This document shows positions 7,944 through 15,892 of a stretch of 64,000 nt of DNA, piece after piece; position 1 is the stretch's first letter, and every line of letters begins with the position of its first letter. The position numbers and the translations under genes are program-made. The notes below the pieces were generated by a model. That model ran no database searches. It was not told the origin of the DNA and was given only the letters and a program-made list of their open reading frames with translations. Source of the stretch: Glaciecola sp. UBA2563 (GTDB lineage Bacteria > Pseudomonadota > Gammaproteobacteria > Enterobacterales > Alteromonadaceae); assembly GCA_002340325.1 (NCBI GenBank), contig DDLV01000007.1, positions 24,824 through 88,823 of the forward strand, given 5' to 3'.

Positions 7944-8390
7944 CTAGAGTCCTTTTGGAATGCGGATCTTCTGTCCGGGGAATATTTTATCTGCGTCCTT
8001 TATGACTTCTTTATTAGCGTCAACGATAGCAGTATATTTTGCGCCGTTTCCGTATGCATTTGAGGCTATTTTCCAAAGTGTATCACCAGACTGAATCACA
8101 TAGAATTCGTCATCGCCACCCAATTCTGCTTGTGCACCTGTTATTGTCGCATCTGCAGCCTCAACTTTTTCTATACCAAGTGCGTTACCTGCCATAAGTA
8201 TCGTTTTTTCCAATGCATCAGTGGATTCTGCATCACCAGAAATAGTCGCCACGCCATCATTAACATTCACTTCCAGATTGCTCATACCAGGGTTATCTGA
8301 TTCGATATGTTCCTTAAGTTTTTCTGATGGGTCATCATCCCCACCAAAAATTTTATTCCCAATGTCCTTTGCAAAATCGAAAAGTCCCAT
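7944..8390 (-). CDS. kbp: LysM/BON-domain protein (YgaU/Kbp-like)
   Basis: Its 148 residues are built like E. coli Kbp (YgaU). A short MGLFDFAKDIGNKIF start is followed by a BON domain (about residues 25-90) and a LysM domain (FYVIQSGDTLWKIASNAYGNGAKYTAIVDANKEVI...IFPGQKIRIPKGL). Kbp is a cytoplasmic protein that binds K+; LysM domains otherwise bind peptidoglycan. No signal peptide is seen, in agreement with Kbp. AAAGGAG lies 8 nt before the ATG. It sits between two halves of a sugar-acid gene group with its own terminator, so it is probably an independent unit. Its upstream region holds 21-bp repeats. Confidence 0.85.
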   Translation of the reverse strand: MGLFDFAKDIGNKIFGGDDDPSEKLKEHIESDNPGMSNLEVNVNDGVATISGDAESTDALEKTILMAGNALGIEKVEAADATITGAQAELGGDDEFYVIQSGDTLWKIASNAYGNGAKYTAIVDANKEVIKDADKIFPGQKIRIPKGL

Positions 8391-8450
8391 GTCTATCTCC
8401 TTTGTATTATTATTTAAATATCTATGTTTATAGATGTGTTAAGTTTAGCA

Positions 8451-8540
8451 GATTCCAACTTAAAGTTGGAATGACGGCGCTTAAAGTTGGAATGACGGTG
8501 CTCGATATTGCAATGACGGTGCGCGAAGTTGGAATCCCCG
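8451..8540. repeat. Four 21-bp tandem repeats with a palindromic edge
   Basis: Units begin at 8462, 8483, 8504 and 8525, an exact 21-bp period. The first two read AAAGTTGGAATGACGGyGCTy, and the third and fourth are diverged (GATATTGCAATGACGG, then GAAGTTGGAATCCCCGCG). At the left edge ATTCCAACTT-A-AAGTTGGAAT (8452-8472) forms a palindrome. The array lies between the end of the enolase-superfamily gene and the LysM gene. The GGAATGACGG/GGAATCCCCGCG wording resembles dispersed intergenic REP-like elements of proteobacteria. Confidence 0.75.
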
Positions 8541-8544
8541 CGTT

Positions 8545-9720
8545 CTATTTCACCGTCACATTTGGCGAGCGTTTAACAACATCATCATTTAATTCAATGC
8601 CAATCCCAGGCAAATCTGGTACTTTAAAAACACCGTTTTCGGGTTGATAATCTTGTATGCAGAGTTCTCTGTTCCACGATTTTATTGCGTAAGTGTGGTG
8701 TTCATGAATTAAGAAGTTAGGGATTGCCGCTTCCAGTTGCAAAGACGCAGCAGTTGCTACTGGACCACCACAAACGTGCGCTTGAATCCTAATGTCATAG
8801 ACATCTGCATAATCACACACTTTTTTCGTCTCAGTAAACCCGCCGCTTAGTCCCACATCCGGTTGATAAACGTCAATGCTTTGATCTTCGAAATATTGAC
8901 GAGCATCCCAGCGATGATAGAGCCGCTCACCAGCAGCGATGGGGACCCTCACGTTTTGCGCGACCTTTTTGTGGATCGCCGAATTTAGATAATTCACGGG
9001 CTCTTCAAACATCATACACCCAACATCTTCAATGACTTCACCCATCTGAATAGCAGAAGCGCATCCCATTAACGAGTGCGCTTCAAATATTATGTCTACA
9101 TCTTCTCCAACTGCGTCCCTTATTGCCCAGAGGCGATCACCAAACAGTTTCATTTGTTTTGGAGTAAATAGTTTGGTTCGGTCAAAGCTTGAATCGCCAT
9201 TTTCATCATAGACAATGGGATCAACCTTAACTGCATCATATCCCTCTGCAAGTGCCTTTTCTGCAGCGCTTGCATAATCAGCAGGTGAAAGCATTTTCAC
9301 GCAGTCTTTGTCCCAATCGAACTGTAATTGACTGGCGTAGGTGCGTAAATTGTCATTAGTTTTACCGCCGAGAAGCTGGTAAACGGGTAAATTTAGCGCT
9401 TTACCTTTTATATCCCATAATGCTGTATCAATAGCGCTCATTGCTGAATAAATAACAGGTCCTCCACCAAGCCCCCAAAAACTCTCTCGCAACATTTGTG
9501 ACCAAAGGTATTCTGTTTTGAAAGGGTCAAACCCAATCAATAATGATTCTGCAATTTCTTTAATCATCGCCGCTGCCGCACTATGCCCCCAATCGTAGGC
9601 AAGCCCGGCTTCACCTACACCTGTAATTCCTTCATCGGTAGTCAGCCTAACAAATACAGGGTTCCAAGGTGGTCGCTCCGGACAATGAATATCAAATATT
9701 TCAACTTGTACTATTTTCAT
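8545..9720 (-). CDS. Mandelate racemase/enolase-superfamily sugar-acid dehydratase
   Basis: This is an enolase-superfamily protein with an N-terminal capping domain and a barrel. Metal ligands can be seen at Glu in IIFEAHS, Glu in MFEEPV and Glu in AAGERLY. The acid/base groups are a Lys in DAVKVDP and the Asp/His pair in QPDVGLSGG and IQAHVCGGP. The pattern fits acid-sugar dehydratases of the mandelate racemase group (galactonate or rhamnonate type) rather than muconate cycloisomerases. It would convert an aldonate to a 2-keto-3-deoxy acid. The ATG at 9720 is chosen because AGAG lies just upstream and the family start is MKIVQVEIFD. It begins 7 bp after the stop codon of the class II aldolase gene, so the two form an operon. 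Confidence 0.82.
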   Translation of the reverse strand: MKIVQVEIFDIHCPERPPWNPVFVRLTTDEGITGVGEAGLAYDWGHSAAAAMIKEIAESLLIGFDPFKTEYLWSQMLRESFWGLGGGPVIYSAMSAIDTALWDIKGKALNLPVYQLLGGKTNDNLRTYASQLQFDWDKDCVKMLSPADYASAAEKALAEGYDAVKVDPIVYDENGDSSFDRTKLFTPKQMKLFGDRLWAIRDAVGEDVDIIFEAHSLMGCASAIQMGEVIEDVGCMMFEEPVNYLNSAIHKKVAQNVRVPIAAGERLYHRWDARQYFEDQSIDVYQPDVGLSGGFTETKKVCDYADVYDIRIQAHVCGGPVATAASLQLEAAIPNFLIHEHHTYAIKSWNRELCIQDYQPENGVFKVPDLPGIGIELNDDVVKRSPNVTVK

Positions 9721-9727
9721 TTTATCT

Positions 9728-10501
9728 CTATTGGTCAAAATCTGGAAAAACGCGTTTTACGCGACGTAGCATTGCAGGCCAAGTTTTTTGTCCACCGGTT
9801 TGGCCCGTGTGCACAATCGAAGCCTGCGCTTTAATACCGTCTATAATGCGCTGGTCAACGGAAATTTTTATATCACTACTTCTTTGCATCTTCACTTGAA
9901 TTTCGCATGCCATGATAAGGTCGTACATATGCATAAAAGCATCACCGATAGTCACACCCATAGTCAATGCGCCATGATTTCTCAACAGCATAAAATTAGC
10001 GTTACCTAAGTCATCTTGAAGGCGTTTCTCTTCTGCCGGCTCAACTGCTAATCCTTCGTATTGATGATAAGACATGCTGGCGAGTGCAAACGCCGAATAC
10101 TGAGAGTAGGGCTGTAGACCATTTTCAAGGCTTGCAATTGCGATAGCATCTGTATTGTGTAAATGAAAACAACACTGATCATCGGGGCGCGCTTTATGTA
10201 CAGCACTGTGGATAGTAAAACCGGCTGGATTGATCCCAAACGGGGTATTCTTATCAATAACGTTTCCGTCGATATCAATTTTTACTAAATTAGACGCGGT
10301 GACCTCTTCAAACGTTAACCCAAATGCATTGATAAGCAAATCTTCTGTTCCCGGAATTCTTGCTGATATATGTGTATGGATTAAATCATCCCATCCATGC
10401 ATCACCATTAATCTGTATGCCGCAGCGAGTTCAATACGTGTATGCCACTCTTGTTCGCTGACCGTGTCTTTACAATCGATCTGTGGAATCGAATAATCCA
10501 T
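9728..10501 (-). CDS. Class II aldolase/adducin family protein
   Basis: This is a zinc-dependent class II aldolase/adducin domain, with the metal-binding HLHN (in CCFHLHNTDA) and the later NHGAL motif. It begins with the EWHTRIELAAAYRLMVMHGWDDLIHTHIS signature found in the non-phosphosugar branch of the family. It is followed 7 bp later by the enolase-superfamily dehydratase on the same strand. A dehydratase/aldolase pair is what a non-phosphorylated route would need to cleave a 2-keto-3-deoxy sugar acid, but members of this branch are often not aldolases, so the reaction is an inference. No phosphate-binding residues could be assigned from the sequence alone. Confidence 0.8.
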   Translation of the reverse strand: MDYSIPQIDCKDTVSEQEWHTRIELAAAYRLMVMHGWDDLIHTHISARIPGTEDLLINAFGLTFEEVTASNLVKIDIDGNVIDKNTPFGINPAGFTIHSAVHKARPDDQCCFHLHNTDAIAIASLENGLQPYSQYSAFALASMSYHQYEGLAVEPAEEKRLQDDLGNANFMLLRNHGALTMGVTIGDAFMHMYDLIMACEIQVKMQRSSDIKISVDQRIIDGIKAQASIVHTGQTGGQKTWPAMLRRVKRVFPDFDQ

Positions 10502-10566
10502 GCGTGTTCCGATAATGAAAATGAAGTGAAAGTGTGTATGTTAAGTATATTATGGTTTTAACTATT

Positions 10567-11559
10567 TTAATCGCAAAGCCTGAAAATATTTTGCCATTCT
10601 TTAATGTGTGCTGACATTACTTCTCGGTATTGCGCATGTTTTTCTGCGTTGTTATTGGATATGTATCTAATGTATTCATTTGGCAAATCAGACATTTTGA
10701 TTAATTCGTCGAGTAATGGACCAATTTGGTAGTGATACTTATTAAGTTGACTAGCCACGGGTTGTACTTTTTCTGCGAAAAACATTTTAAAAATGTTTTG
10801 CATGATCTTGATATCGTCTCTTTGTTTTTTTGTCTCACACGTATTTGATAACTGATACTTTTGTAATAGCGGGGTGATTTGTGGCAAAGTTTCAATAAAT
10901 AGATCCTGTGTATGCCACATATTAGCTACCAGTCGCGTGTTATCAAGCACCCGCAAATGTTCTTCCAAAAACGTTAATTCTAAATCATCCGCCGATGGCG
11001 CTTTTATTAGCGCACTTATAGCAAGTTTTGACTCAGGAAAACTATCCGCATTGGTGCCGCTTATAAATCCAGTCGGTAGACTGAACGCATTGTATGATTC
11101 GTCACTCTGCGTAATTAAGTTTGCGTAAACTAGAGGTAAATTGTTATTTTTTGTCTCCATCCAAGTGTTTAATTTTTCTCGCATTCTATGCGAAGGTTCG
11201 ATTTGGTCAGCGCAATTTTTTAGCGCCGTTAGCAAAGCGCGTTCATAGGCAAATCGGACTGACGGCAACTGCGTTTTGCCCAAGGCGGTATTTCGTTCAG
11301 CAACGAGTTTTGTTAATTGGCACTGATCAAGAGAATAAAATTCTCTTAAATTGATTGAAACATCCGCGACATTTTGTCTGATTACGTGTTTGCGAGGCGC
11401 TGCAAGTTGCGGGATGTTGATATCAAGGTTATTTTCAATGCCAGTAAAACTTACCAGGCGATCGTTCATGTCTATCAGAGTGTTCTCTATAGCACCGTGT
11501 CTCGAACAGGACATGACCAACAGCAGCATTAGTGCAGCGAGAGAATATTTACCTTTCAT
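10567..11559 (-). CDS. DUF3080 family lipoprotein
   Basis: A lipoprotein signal peptide (MKGKYSLAALMLLLVMSCS) carries a lipobox ending at Cys18. The mature protein is about 310 residues, mostly helical, and contains the pattern REFYSLDQCQLTKLVAERNTALGK that marks the DUF3080 proteins of gammaproteobacteria. No function is known for the family. The position of the Cys and the absence of Asp at +2 suggest outer-membrane sorting. Its start overlaps the stop codon of the START-domain gene by 11 bp, so the two are cotranscribed and probably translationally coupled. Confidence 0.7.
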   Translation of the reverse strand: MKGKYSLAALMLLLVMSCSRHGAIENTLIDMNDRLVSFTGIENNLDINIPQLAAPRKHVIRQNVADVSINLREFYSLDQCQLTKLVAERNTALGKTQLPSVRFAYERALLTALKNCADQIEPSHRMREKLNTWMETKNNNLPLVYANLITQSDESYNAFSLPTGFISGTNADSFPESKLAISALIKAPSADDLELTFLEEHLRVLDNTRLVANMWHTQDLFIETLPQITPLLQKYQLSNTCETKKQRDDIKIMQNIFKMFFAEKVQPVASQLNKYHYQIGPLLDELIKMSDLPNEYIRYISNNNAEKHAQYREVMSAHIKEWQNIFRLCD

Positions 11560-12193
11560 AGTTTTTATTTTTATCTAACCTCTCTTTCACAGCATTGAAC
11601 GTTTTTTCAGTCGATTCAGCTAGATAATTAACGGCAAACCAGTCTGGAATAATGCCATTAGGAGATGCGGACCCTCGATAACTCAATGAATAATATGCGG
11701 TACTTTTTTTAATCATTTTCCATTCGCCTGTCACATCAGTAATTCGTACGAATTTCTTATCGATATCAGTGTATGTGGATTGATCTGATAATCGTATAGA
11801 TAAGCCATCTTCATTCAAATTAAATACTGTAAGCACGACCATATCTCGATTCTTGAACGGCCACTTTACATCCAGTTCCGTGCGAATAATCTGCACATTG
11901 TCTTTTTTACTTAAAATTTTCACGGTACGGCAGTGAGCTATCCATGAACAATCTGTATCTGACGCATTTACAAGCGTTAAAAACTCATGCGGCGTAAAGG
12001 ATACATCCATGACAGCATGTACGTAATAAATATTGTCTTTTTTGCTAGTGGTCACAACGGGAAGATGTTGAAAACTGTCAGTCGCTTTTTCATTGGTATC
12101 GAATTTGTTTGCACTGACATTAGTTGCAAAGACACAGATGAATAATATAGAAACAAAAATAGTGTTATAACGCATTGCACTTGTGATTGTCAT
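11549..12193 (-). CDS. START-domain (StAR-related lipid-transfer) exported protein
   Basis: A signal peptide (YNTIFVSILFICVFATNVSA) is followed by a START/Bet v 1-like domain of about 180 residues. Characteristic pieces are VMDVSFTPHEFLTLV, WIAHCRTVKIL, ELDVKWPFKNRDMVV and GEWKMIKKSTAYYSLSYRGSASPNGIIPDWFAVNYLAESTEKTF split over the C-terminal half. Such domains have a deep hydrophobic pocket for a lipid. The longest frame starts with TTG at 12214; I prefer ATG 12193, and ATG 12175 is also possible. The gene is paired with the DUF3080 lipoprotein downstream and faces thrS divergently across a region of about 116 bp. An envelope lipid-related function is plausible but unproven. Confidence 0.75.
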   Translation of the reverse strand: MTITSAMRYNTIFVSILFICVFATNVSANKFDTNEKATDSFQHLPVVTTSKKDNIYYVHAVMDVSFTPHEFLTLVNASDTDCSWIAHCRTVKILSKKDNVQIIRTELDVKWPFKNRDMVVLTVFNLNEDGLSIRLSDQSTYTDIDKKFVRITDVTGEWKMIKKSTAYYSLSYRGSASPNGIIPDWFAVNYLAESTEKTFNAVKERLDKNKNYER

Positions 12194-12309
12194 ATCGTTA
12201 TAATTCGCCCGCAATATGAAATGTTGTGTAGTTTCAAGAAAGTAGTACGTTCAAACCCACAAAAAATATCAAGTGGCACTTGGTAGGTGTCACCACTGGA
12301 AGGAAAATT

Positions 12310-14226
12310 ATGCCTGTTATTACCCTCCCTGACGGCAGTCAGCGATCATTCGATAATTCCGTAAGTATATTAGACGTCGCTCAAGACATTGGCCCAGGCC
12401 TTGCGAAAGCGACGATCGCTGGAAAAATAAACGGCAAACTTGCCGATGCAGTAGACCTGATCTCAGAAGATTCAACATTGCAGATTATAACAGCAAGAGA
12501 TGACGAAGGACTGGAAATAATCCGCCACAGCTGCGCGCATCTATTAGGCCATGCGATAAAACAACTATATCCAGACGTTAAAATGGCAATTGGCCCCACG
12601 ATTGACAATGGCTTTTATTATGACGTAGATATGGAACATTCATTATCACCTGATGATCTAGCAGCACTGGAAAAGCGAATGTTGGCGTTGGCCAAAACAA
12701 ACTACGACGTGATCAAGAAGGTTGTATCGTGGCAACAGGCCAGAGATACCTTTGAAACGAGGGGCGAGTCTTACAAAATTCAAATCTTAGATGAGAATAT
12801 TGAAAAGGACGATAAACCCGGATTGTATCACCATGAAGAATATATCGACATGTGCCGTGGCCCTCATGTGCCTAATATGCGCTTCTGTCATCATTTTAAA
12901 CTGATGAGCGTTGCCGGTGCTTTTTGGCGCGGTGACAGTAATAATAAAATGTTGCAACGCATATATGGCACTGCTTGGGGTGATAAAAAACAATTAAAGT
13001 CATACCTTCACCGGCTCCAAGAAGCCGAGAAGCGCGACCATCGAAAAATCGGAAAAGCACTCGATTTATGGCACTGGCAGGAAGAAGCACCGGGCATGGT
13101 GTTCTGGCACAATGATGGATGGACTATTTATAAGCAGCTCGAACAGTTTATGCGAGAAAAGCTGCATGAATATGGTTATGACGAAGTTAAAAGTCCACTT
13201 ATTATGGACCGCAGCCTATGGGAACGATCGGGTCATTGGGACAAATATGCAGAAAACATGTTTACCACTGTATCCGAAAAGCACGAATTTGCGGTAAAAC
13301 CGATGAATTGCCCAGGTAACGTGCAAATTTTTAATCAAGGATTAAAGTCCTACCGAGATTTACCGCTAAAAATGGCCGAATTCGGTATCGTCCACCGCAA
13401 TGAACCATCCGGCGCTCTGCACGGATTAATGCGTGTTAGAAGCTTTACGCAAGATGATGCACACGTTTTTTGTACAGAAGAACAGATACTTGACGAGGTC
13501 AGTGATTGCATCAAGATGGTTTACGATACCTATCGTCCTTTTGGCTTTGAAAAAATTGAAGTGAAGCTATCCACACGCCCCGAACAACGTGTGGGTAGTG
13601 ATGAAATCTGGGATAAATCAGAAAAAGCACTGGCAGATGCATTGGCTGCTGAAGGTATTGAGTTTGATTACCAACCGGGTGAAGGTGCGTTCTACGGACC
13701 GAAAATAGAATTTACCCTGTATGATTGTCTTGACCGAGCATGGCAGTGCGGCACAATTCAGCTGGATTTTTCAATGCCAGCGCGCCTGAATTCTTCGTAT
13801 GTAGCCGAAGATGGAGAACGCAAAGTACCGGTCATGATCCACCGGGCAATTCTGGGTTCATTGGAACGCTTTATTGGTATCTTGACTGAAGAATATGCAG
13901 GCGCGTTTCCACTTTGGTTAGCACCGACACAATTGGTGGTCTCAAACATAACAGATAATCAATCTGACTATGTGGCTGACGTAGTCAAAGCATTACGAAC
14001 AGCGGGTTTGAGAGTCAAAGGTGATGTTAGAAACGAGAAGATAGGATTCAAAATTCGCGAGCACACGCTAAAGAAGGTACCGTATTTGATAGTTGTTGGT
14101 GATAAGGAAAAAGAAAACGGGCAAGTTGCCGTTAGAACGCGCAAAGGAGTTGATTTAGGAACGATGTCAGTTGATGATTTAATCGAGCATCTAGATAATG
14201 AGGTAAAATCTAAAAAATTACCGTAG
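12310..14226 (+). CDS. thrS: Threonine-tRNA ligase
   Basis: Threonyl-tRNA synthetase, 638 residues, charges tRNA-Thr with threonine. Domains in order are TGS (about 1-60), the editing/SAD domain (about 60-240) with HSCAHLLGHA and the YxDMCRGPHVP motif, the class II catalytic core (about 240-530), and the anticodon-binding domain (about 540-638). Zinc-site residues lie in MNCPGN and near VMIHRAILGS. ATG 12310 follows GGAAGGAAAATT, the correct ribosome-binding site; the frame is open upstream to a TTG at 12280. The leader contains a small hairpin (GTGG/CCAC at about 12273-12296) close to the start, which might serve autoregulation as in E. coli. It is the first gene of the translation cluster. 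Confidence 0.98.
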   Translation: MPVITLPDGSQRSFDNSVSILDVAQDIGPGLAKATIAGKINGKLADAVDLISEDSTLQIITARDDEGLEIIRHSCAHLLGHAIKQLYPDVKMAIGPTIDNGFYYDVDMEHSLSPDDLAALEKRMLALAKTNYDVIKKVVSWQQARDTFETRGESYKIQILDENIEKDDKPGLYHHEEYIDMCRGPHVPNMRFCHHFKLMSVAGAFWRGDSNNKMLQRIYGTAWGDKKQLKSYLHRLQEAEKRDHRKIGKALDLWHWQEEAPGMVFWHNDGWTIYKQLEQFMREKLHEYGYDEVKSPLIMDRSLWERSGHWDKYAENMFTTVSEKHEFAVKPMNCPGNVQIFNQGLKSYRDLPLKMAEFGIVHRNEPSGALHGLMRVRSFTQDDAHVFCTEEQILDEVSDCIKMVYDTYRPFGFEKIEVKLSTRPEQRVGSDEIWDKSEKALADALAAEGIEFDYQPGEGAFYGPKIEFTLYDCLDRAWQCGTIQLDFSMPARLNSSYVAEDGERKVPVMIHRAILGSLERFIGILTEEYAGAFPLWLAPTQLVVSNITDNQSDYVADVVKALRTAGLRVKGDVRNEKIGFKIREHTLKKVPYLIVVGDKEKENGQVAVRTRKGVDLGTMSVDDLIEHLDNEVKSKKLP

Positions 14227-14251
14227 AAGATTCTGTGAAAATCAGTATAAT
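14223..14251 (+). promoter_or_regulatory. Candidate promoter for infC-rpmI-rplT
   Basis: A perfect -10 box TATAAT (14246-14251) with a GC-rich discriminator (GCCGCG) lies immediately after the thrS stop codon. The -35 region (GTAGAA) is poor. A promoter here would allow infC and the ribosomal protein genes to be expressed apart from thrS. Confidence 0.45.
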
Positions 14252-14342
14252 GCCGCGTTTTACAGGCTATTTACATCTTACTTTTTCGTTAGCGTTAGAA
14301 TGAAAACACGAGGTGTGGGGTAGTATGTTTTTTCTAGTTCTT

Positions 14343-14347
14343 GGAGG
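14343..14347 (+). promoter_or_regulatory. Shine-Dalgarno GGAGG of infC
   Basis: GGAGG ends 8 nt before the ATT at 14356. This supports the ATT initiator rather than the TTG at 14341, which the Shine-Dalgarno itself overlaps. Confidence 0.8.
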
Positions 14348-14355
14348 ATTCGCAT

Positions 14356-14898
14356 ATTAAAGGCGGAGGCAATAACAAAGCGCAGAGCGATAAAGCTCGA
14401 ATTAATGAAGAAATCACCGTTAAAGAAGTGCGGTTGATAGATGCATCTGGGGAACAAGTTGGCGTCGTTCCTATCTCCAGAGCATTAGCATCTGCCGAAG
14501 AAGCAGGTGTGGATTTGGTGGAGGTTAGTCCCAATGCAAATCCCCCCGTATGTAAAGTAATGAACTACGGGAAGTTCTTGTTTGAAAAAAGCAAAGCGCA
14601 AAAAGAACAACGGAAAAAACAAAAACAAATTCAGGTCAAGGAGATTAAATTTCGCCCTGGCACTGATGTTGGCGATTACCAGGTAAAACTGCGCAACCTG
14701 CGTCGCTTTCTCGAAGGTGGTGATAAAGCCAAAGTAACGATTCGTTTTAGAGGTCGTGAAATGGCGCACCAAGATATTGGTATTGATTTGCTCACTAGGG
14801 TAAAGGACGATTTGCAAGATATAGCGCTAGTCGAATCATTCCCTAGCAGAGTTGAAGCTCGCCAAATGATCATGGTGCTCGCCCCCACTAAAAAGTAG
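14356..14898 (+). CDS. infC: Translation initiation factor IF-3 (AUU start)
   Basis: IF-3 binds the 30S subunit and controls the fidelity of start selection. The N-domain contains EITVKEVRLIDASGEQVGVV and AEEAGVDLVEVSPNA..PVCKVMNYGKF. A linker rich in Lys and Gln leads to the C-domain with IKFRPGTDVGDYQVK and RFRGREMAHQ. As in E. coli, the start is the rare ATT within ATT AAA GGC GGA, 8 nt after GGAGG. This codon is known to let IF-3 repress its own translation, because IF-3 discriminates against it. The frame is open upstream to a TTG at 14341, but that overlaps the ribosome-binding site. It is followed by rpmI and rplT. Confidence 0.97.
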   Translation: MKGGGNNKAQSDKARINEEITVKEVRLIDASGEQVGVVPISRALASAEEAGVDLVEVSPNANPPVCKVMNYGKFLFEKSKAQKEQRKKQKQIQVKEIKFRPGTDVGDYQVKLRNLRRFLEGGDKAKVTIRFRGREMAHQDIGIDLLTRVKDDLQDIALVESFPSRVEARQMIMVLAPTKK

Positions 14899-15003
14899 TT
14901 GGGTCTAAAGTAAGTCTGGTCTGCACAACCAAACTTCACCTTACTAATTGTTAAATCACTAGTAGGCTTGTACCTATTAGAAAAAAAATGCGGAGTTTTA
15001 GCA

Positions 15004-15201
15004 ATGCCTAAAATGAAAACAAATAGCGGAGCATTAAAACGCTTTCGCAAAACTGGCTCTGGTCGTTTTAAGAGCAAACAATCGCACTTGCGTCATATCT
15101 TGACCAAGAAAAGCACTAAGCGTAAACGTCACTTACGTGGTAAAAAGCTGGTTCATGAAAATGATACCGCGCTTATACAACGTATGTTGCCGTATGTGTA
15201 A
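15004..15201 (+). CDS. rpmI: 50S ribosomal protein L35
   Basis: L35, 65 residues and very basic, with the family start MPKMKTNSGALKRFRKTGSG and the motif KSTKRKRHLRGKK. It is a late-assembling 50S protein. GGAG (14992-14995) lies 8 nt before ATG 15004; the frame is open further upstream but nothing there resembles L35. rplT follows 20 bp later. In E. coli, L20 represses this operon by binding the rpmI leader; that is established for E. coli and is only presumed here. Confidence 0.98.
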   Translation: MPKMKTNSGALKRFRKTGSGRFKSKQSHLRHILTKKSTKRKRHLRGKKLVHENDTALIQRMLPYV

Positions 15202-15221
15202 TTGTTTGGAGGATTTAAAAT

Positions 15222-15578
15222 ATGGCTAGAGTAAAACGCGGCACGATTGCACGTGCTCGTCACAAAAAAGTTTTAAAACAAGCTAAAGGTTATTACGGTG
15301 CTAGAAGTCGCGTATATCGCGTTGCCGTCCAAGCTGTTACAAAGGCGGGTCAATACGCTTACAGAGACCGTCGCCAGCGTAAACGCCAGTTTCGCCAATT
15401 GTGGATCGCGAGAATTAATGCCGCTGCACGTCAAAACGGTATGAGTTATTCTCGATTCATCAACGGGCTGAAAAAGGCTTCAGTCGAAATCGATCGAAAG
15501 ATTTTATCTGATATTGCGGTTCATGATAAATCAGCCTTTGCAGCATTGGTTGAAGAGGCAAAAGGCGCATTGTCGTAA
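15222..15578 (+). CDS. rplT: 50S ribosomal protein L20
   Basis: L20, 118 residues, with the usual MARVKRGTIARARHKK start, the long basic helix, and the globular C-domain (RINAAARQNGMSYSRFINGLKKA). It is essential for early 50S assembly and is the likely translational repressor of rpmI-rplT. TGGAGG lies 10 nt before the ATG. The gene is closed by a strong terminator at 15613-15636. Confidence 0.98.
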   Translation: MARVKRGTIARARHKKVLKQAKGYYGARSRVYRVAVQAVTKAGQYAYRDRRQRKRQFRQLWIARINAAARQNGMSYSRFINGLKKASVEIDRKILSDIAVHDKSAFAALVEEAKGALS

Positions 15579-15612
15579 GGCGATGTAAAATATATTTAAG
15601 CTCTTGAAAAAG

Positions 15613-15636
15613 GCGAGCAGGATGCTCGCTTTTTTT
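15613..15636 (+). terminator. Rho-independent terminator after rplT
   Basis: GCGAGCA-GGA-TGCTCGC forms a perfect 7-bp stem followed by seven T. It lies 35 bp after the rplT stop codon and separates this operon from pheST. Confidence 0.92.
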
Positions 15637-15853
15637 ATTTATTCTGTCCTGTGTTTTTATAACCCAGCGCCAGAGATGAATATTACTAGAGTTCGGTTAA
15701 TTAGTGGTTATACTGCACTTAACAATAACAAAATCATTTTAAATTATATATTTAAGTCTAATTCACAGGTCAATACCGCTAATTTTATGTAGAATACCTG
15801 CCACTAAGGTACCGTTAGAAACGTTTAAACTTAACTAAAAACTGAGCACACTT

Positions 15854-15872
15854 CTCGAACATATTATTCGAG
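15854..15872 (+). promoter_or_regulatory. Stem-loop in the pheS leader
   Basis: CTCGAA-CATATTA-TTCGAG forms a perfect 6-bp stem just upstream of the pheS ribosome-binding site (GAGGA). There is no T-run and no Phe-rich leader peptide, so it is not a classical attenuator; it could affect translation. Confidence 0.35.
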
Positions 15873-15892
15873 TGTTACGTGATGAGGAAACA

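Noticed and set aside
8462..8540. CRISPR-like array of short repeats
   Set aside because: The 21-bp units are directly adjacent without spacers and diverge after two copies, and no cas gene is present.
14341..14355. TTG 14341 as the infC start
   Set aside because: The TTG overlaps the Shine-Dalgarno. The ATT AAA GGC GGA start at 14356 matches the known infC initiator.
15604..15792. Short plus-strand frame upstream of pheS as a phenylalanine leader peptide
   Set aside because: It starts in the rplT terminator, is not enriched in Phe codons, and is not followed by an attenuator with a U-tract.
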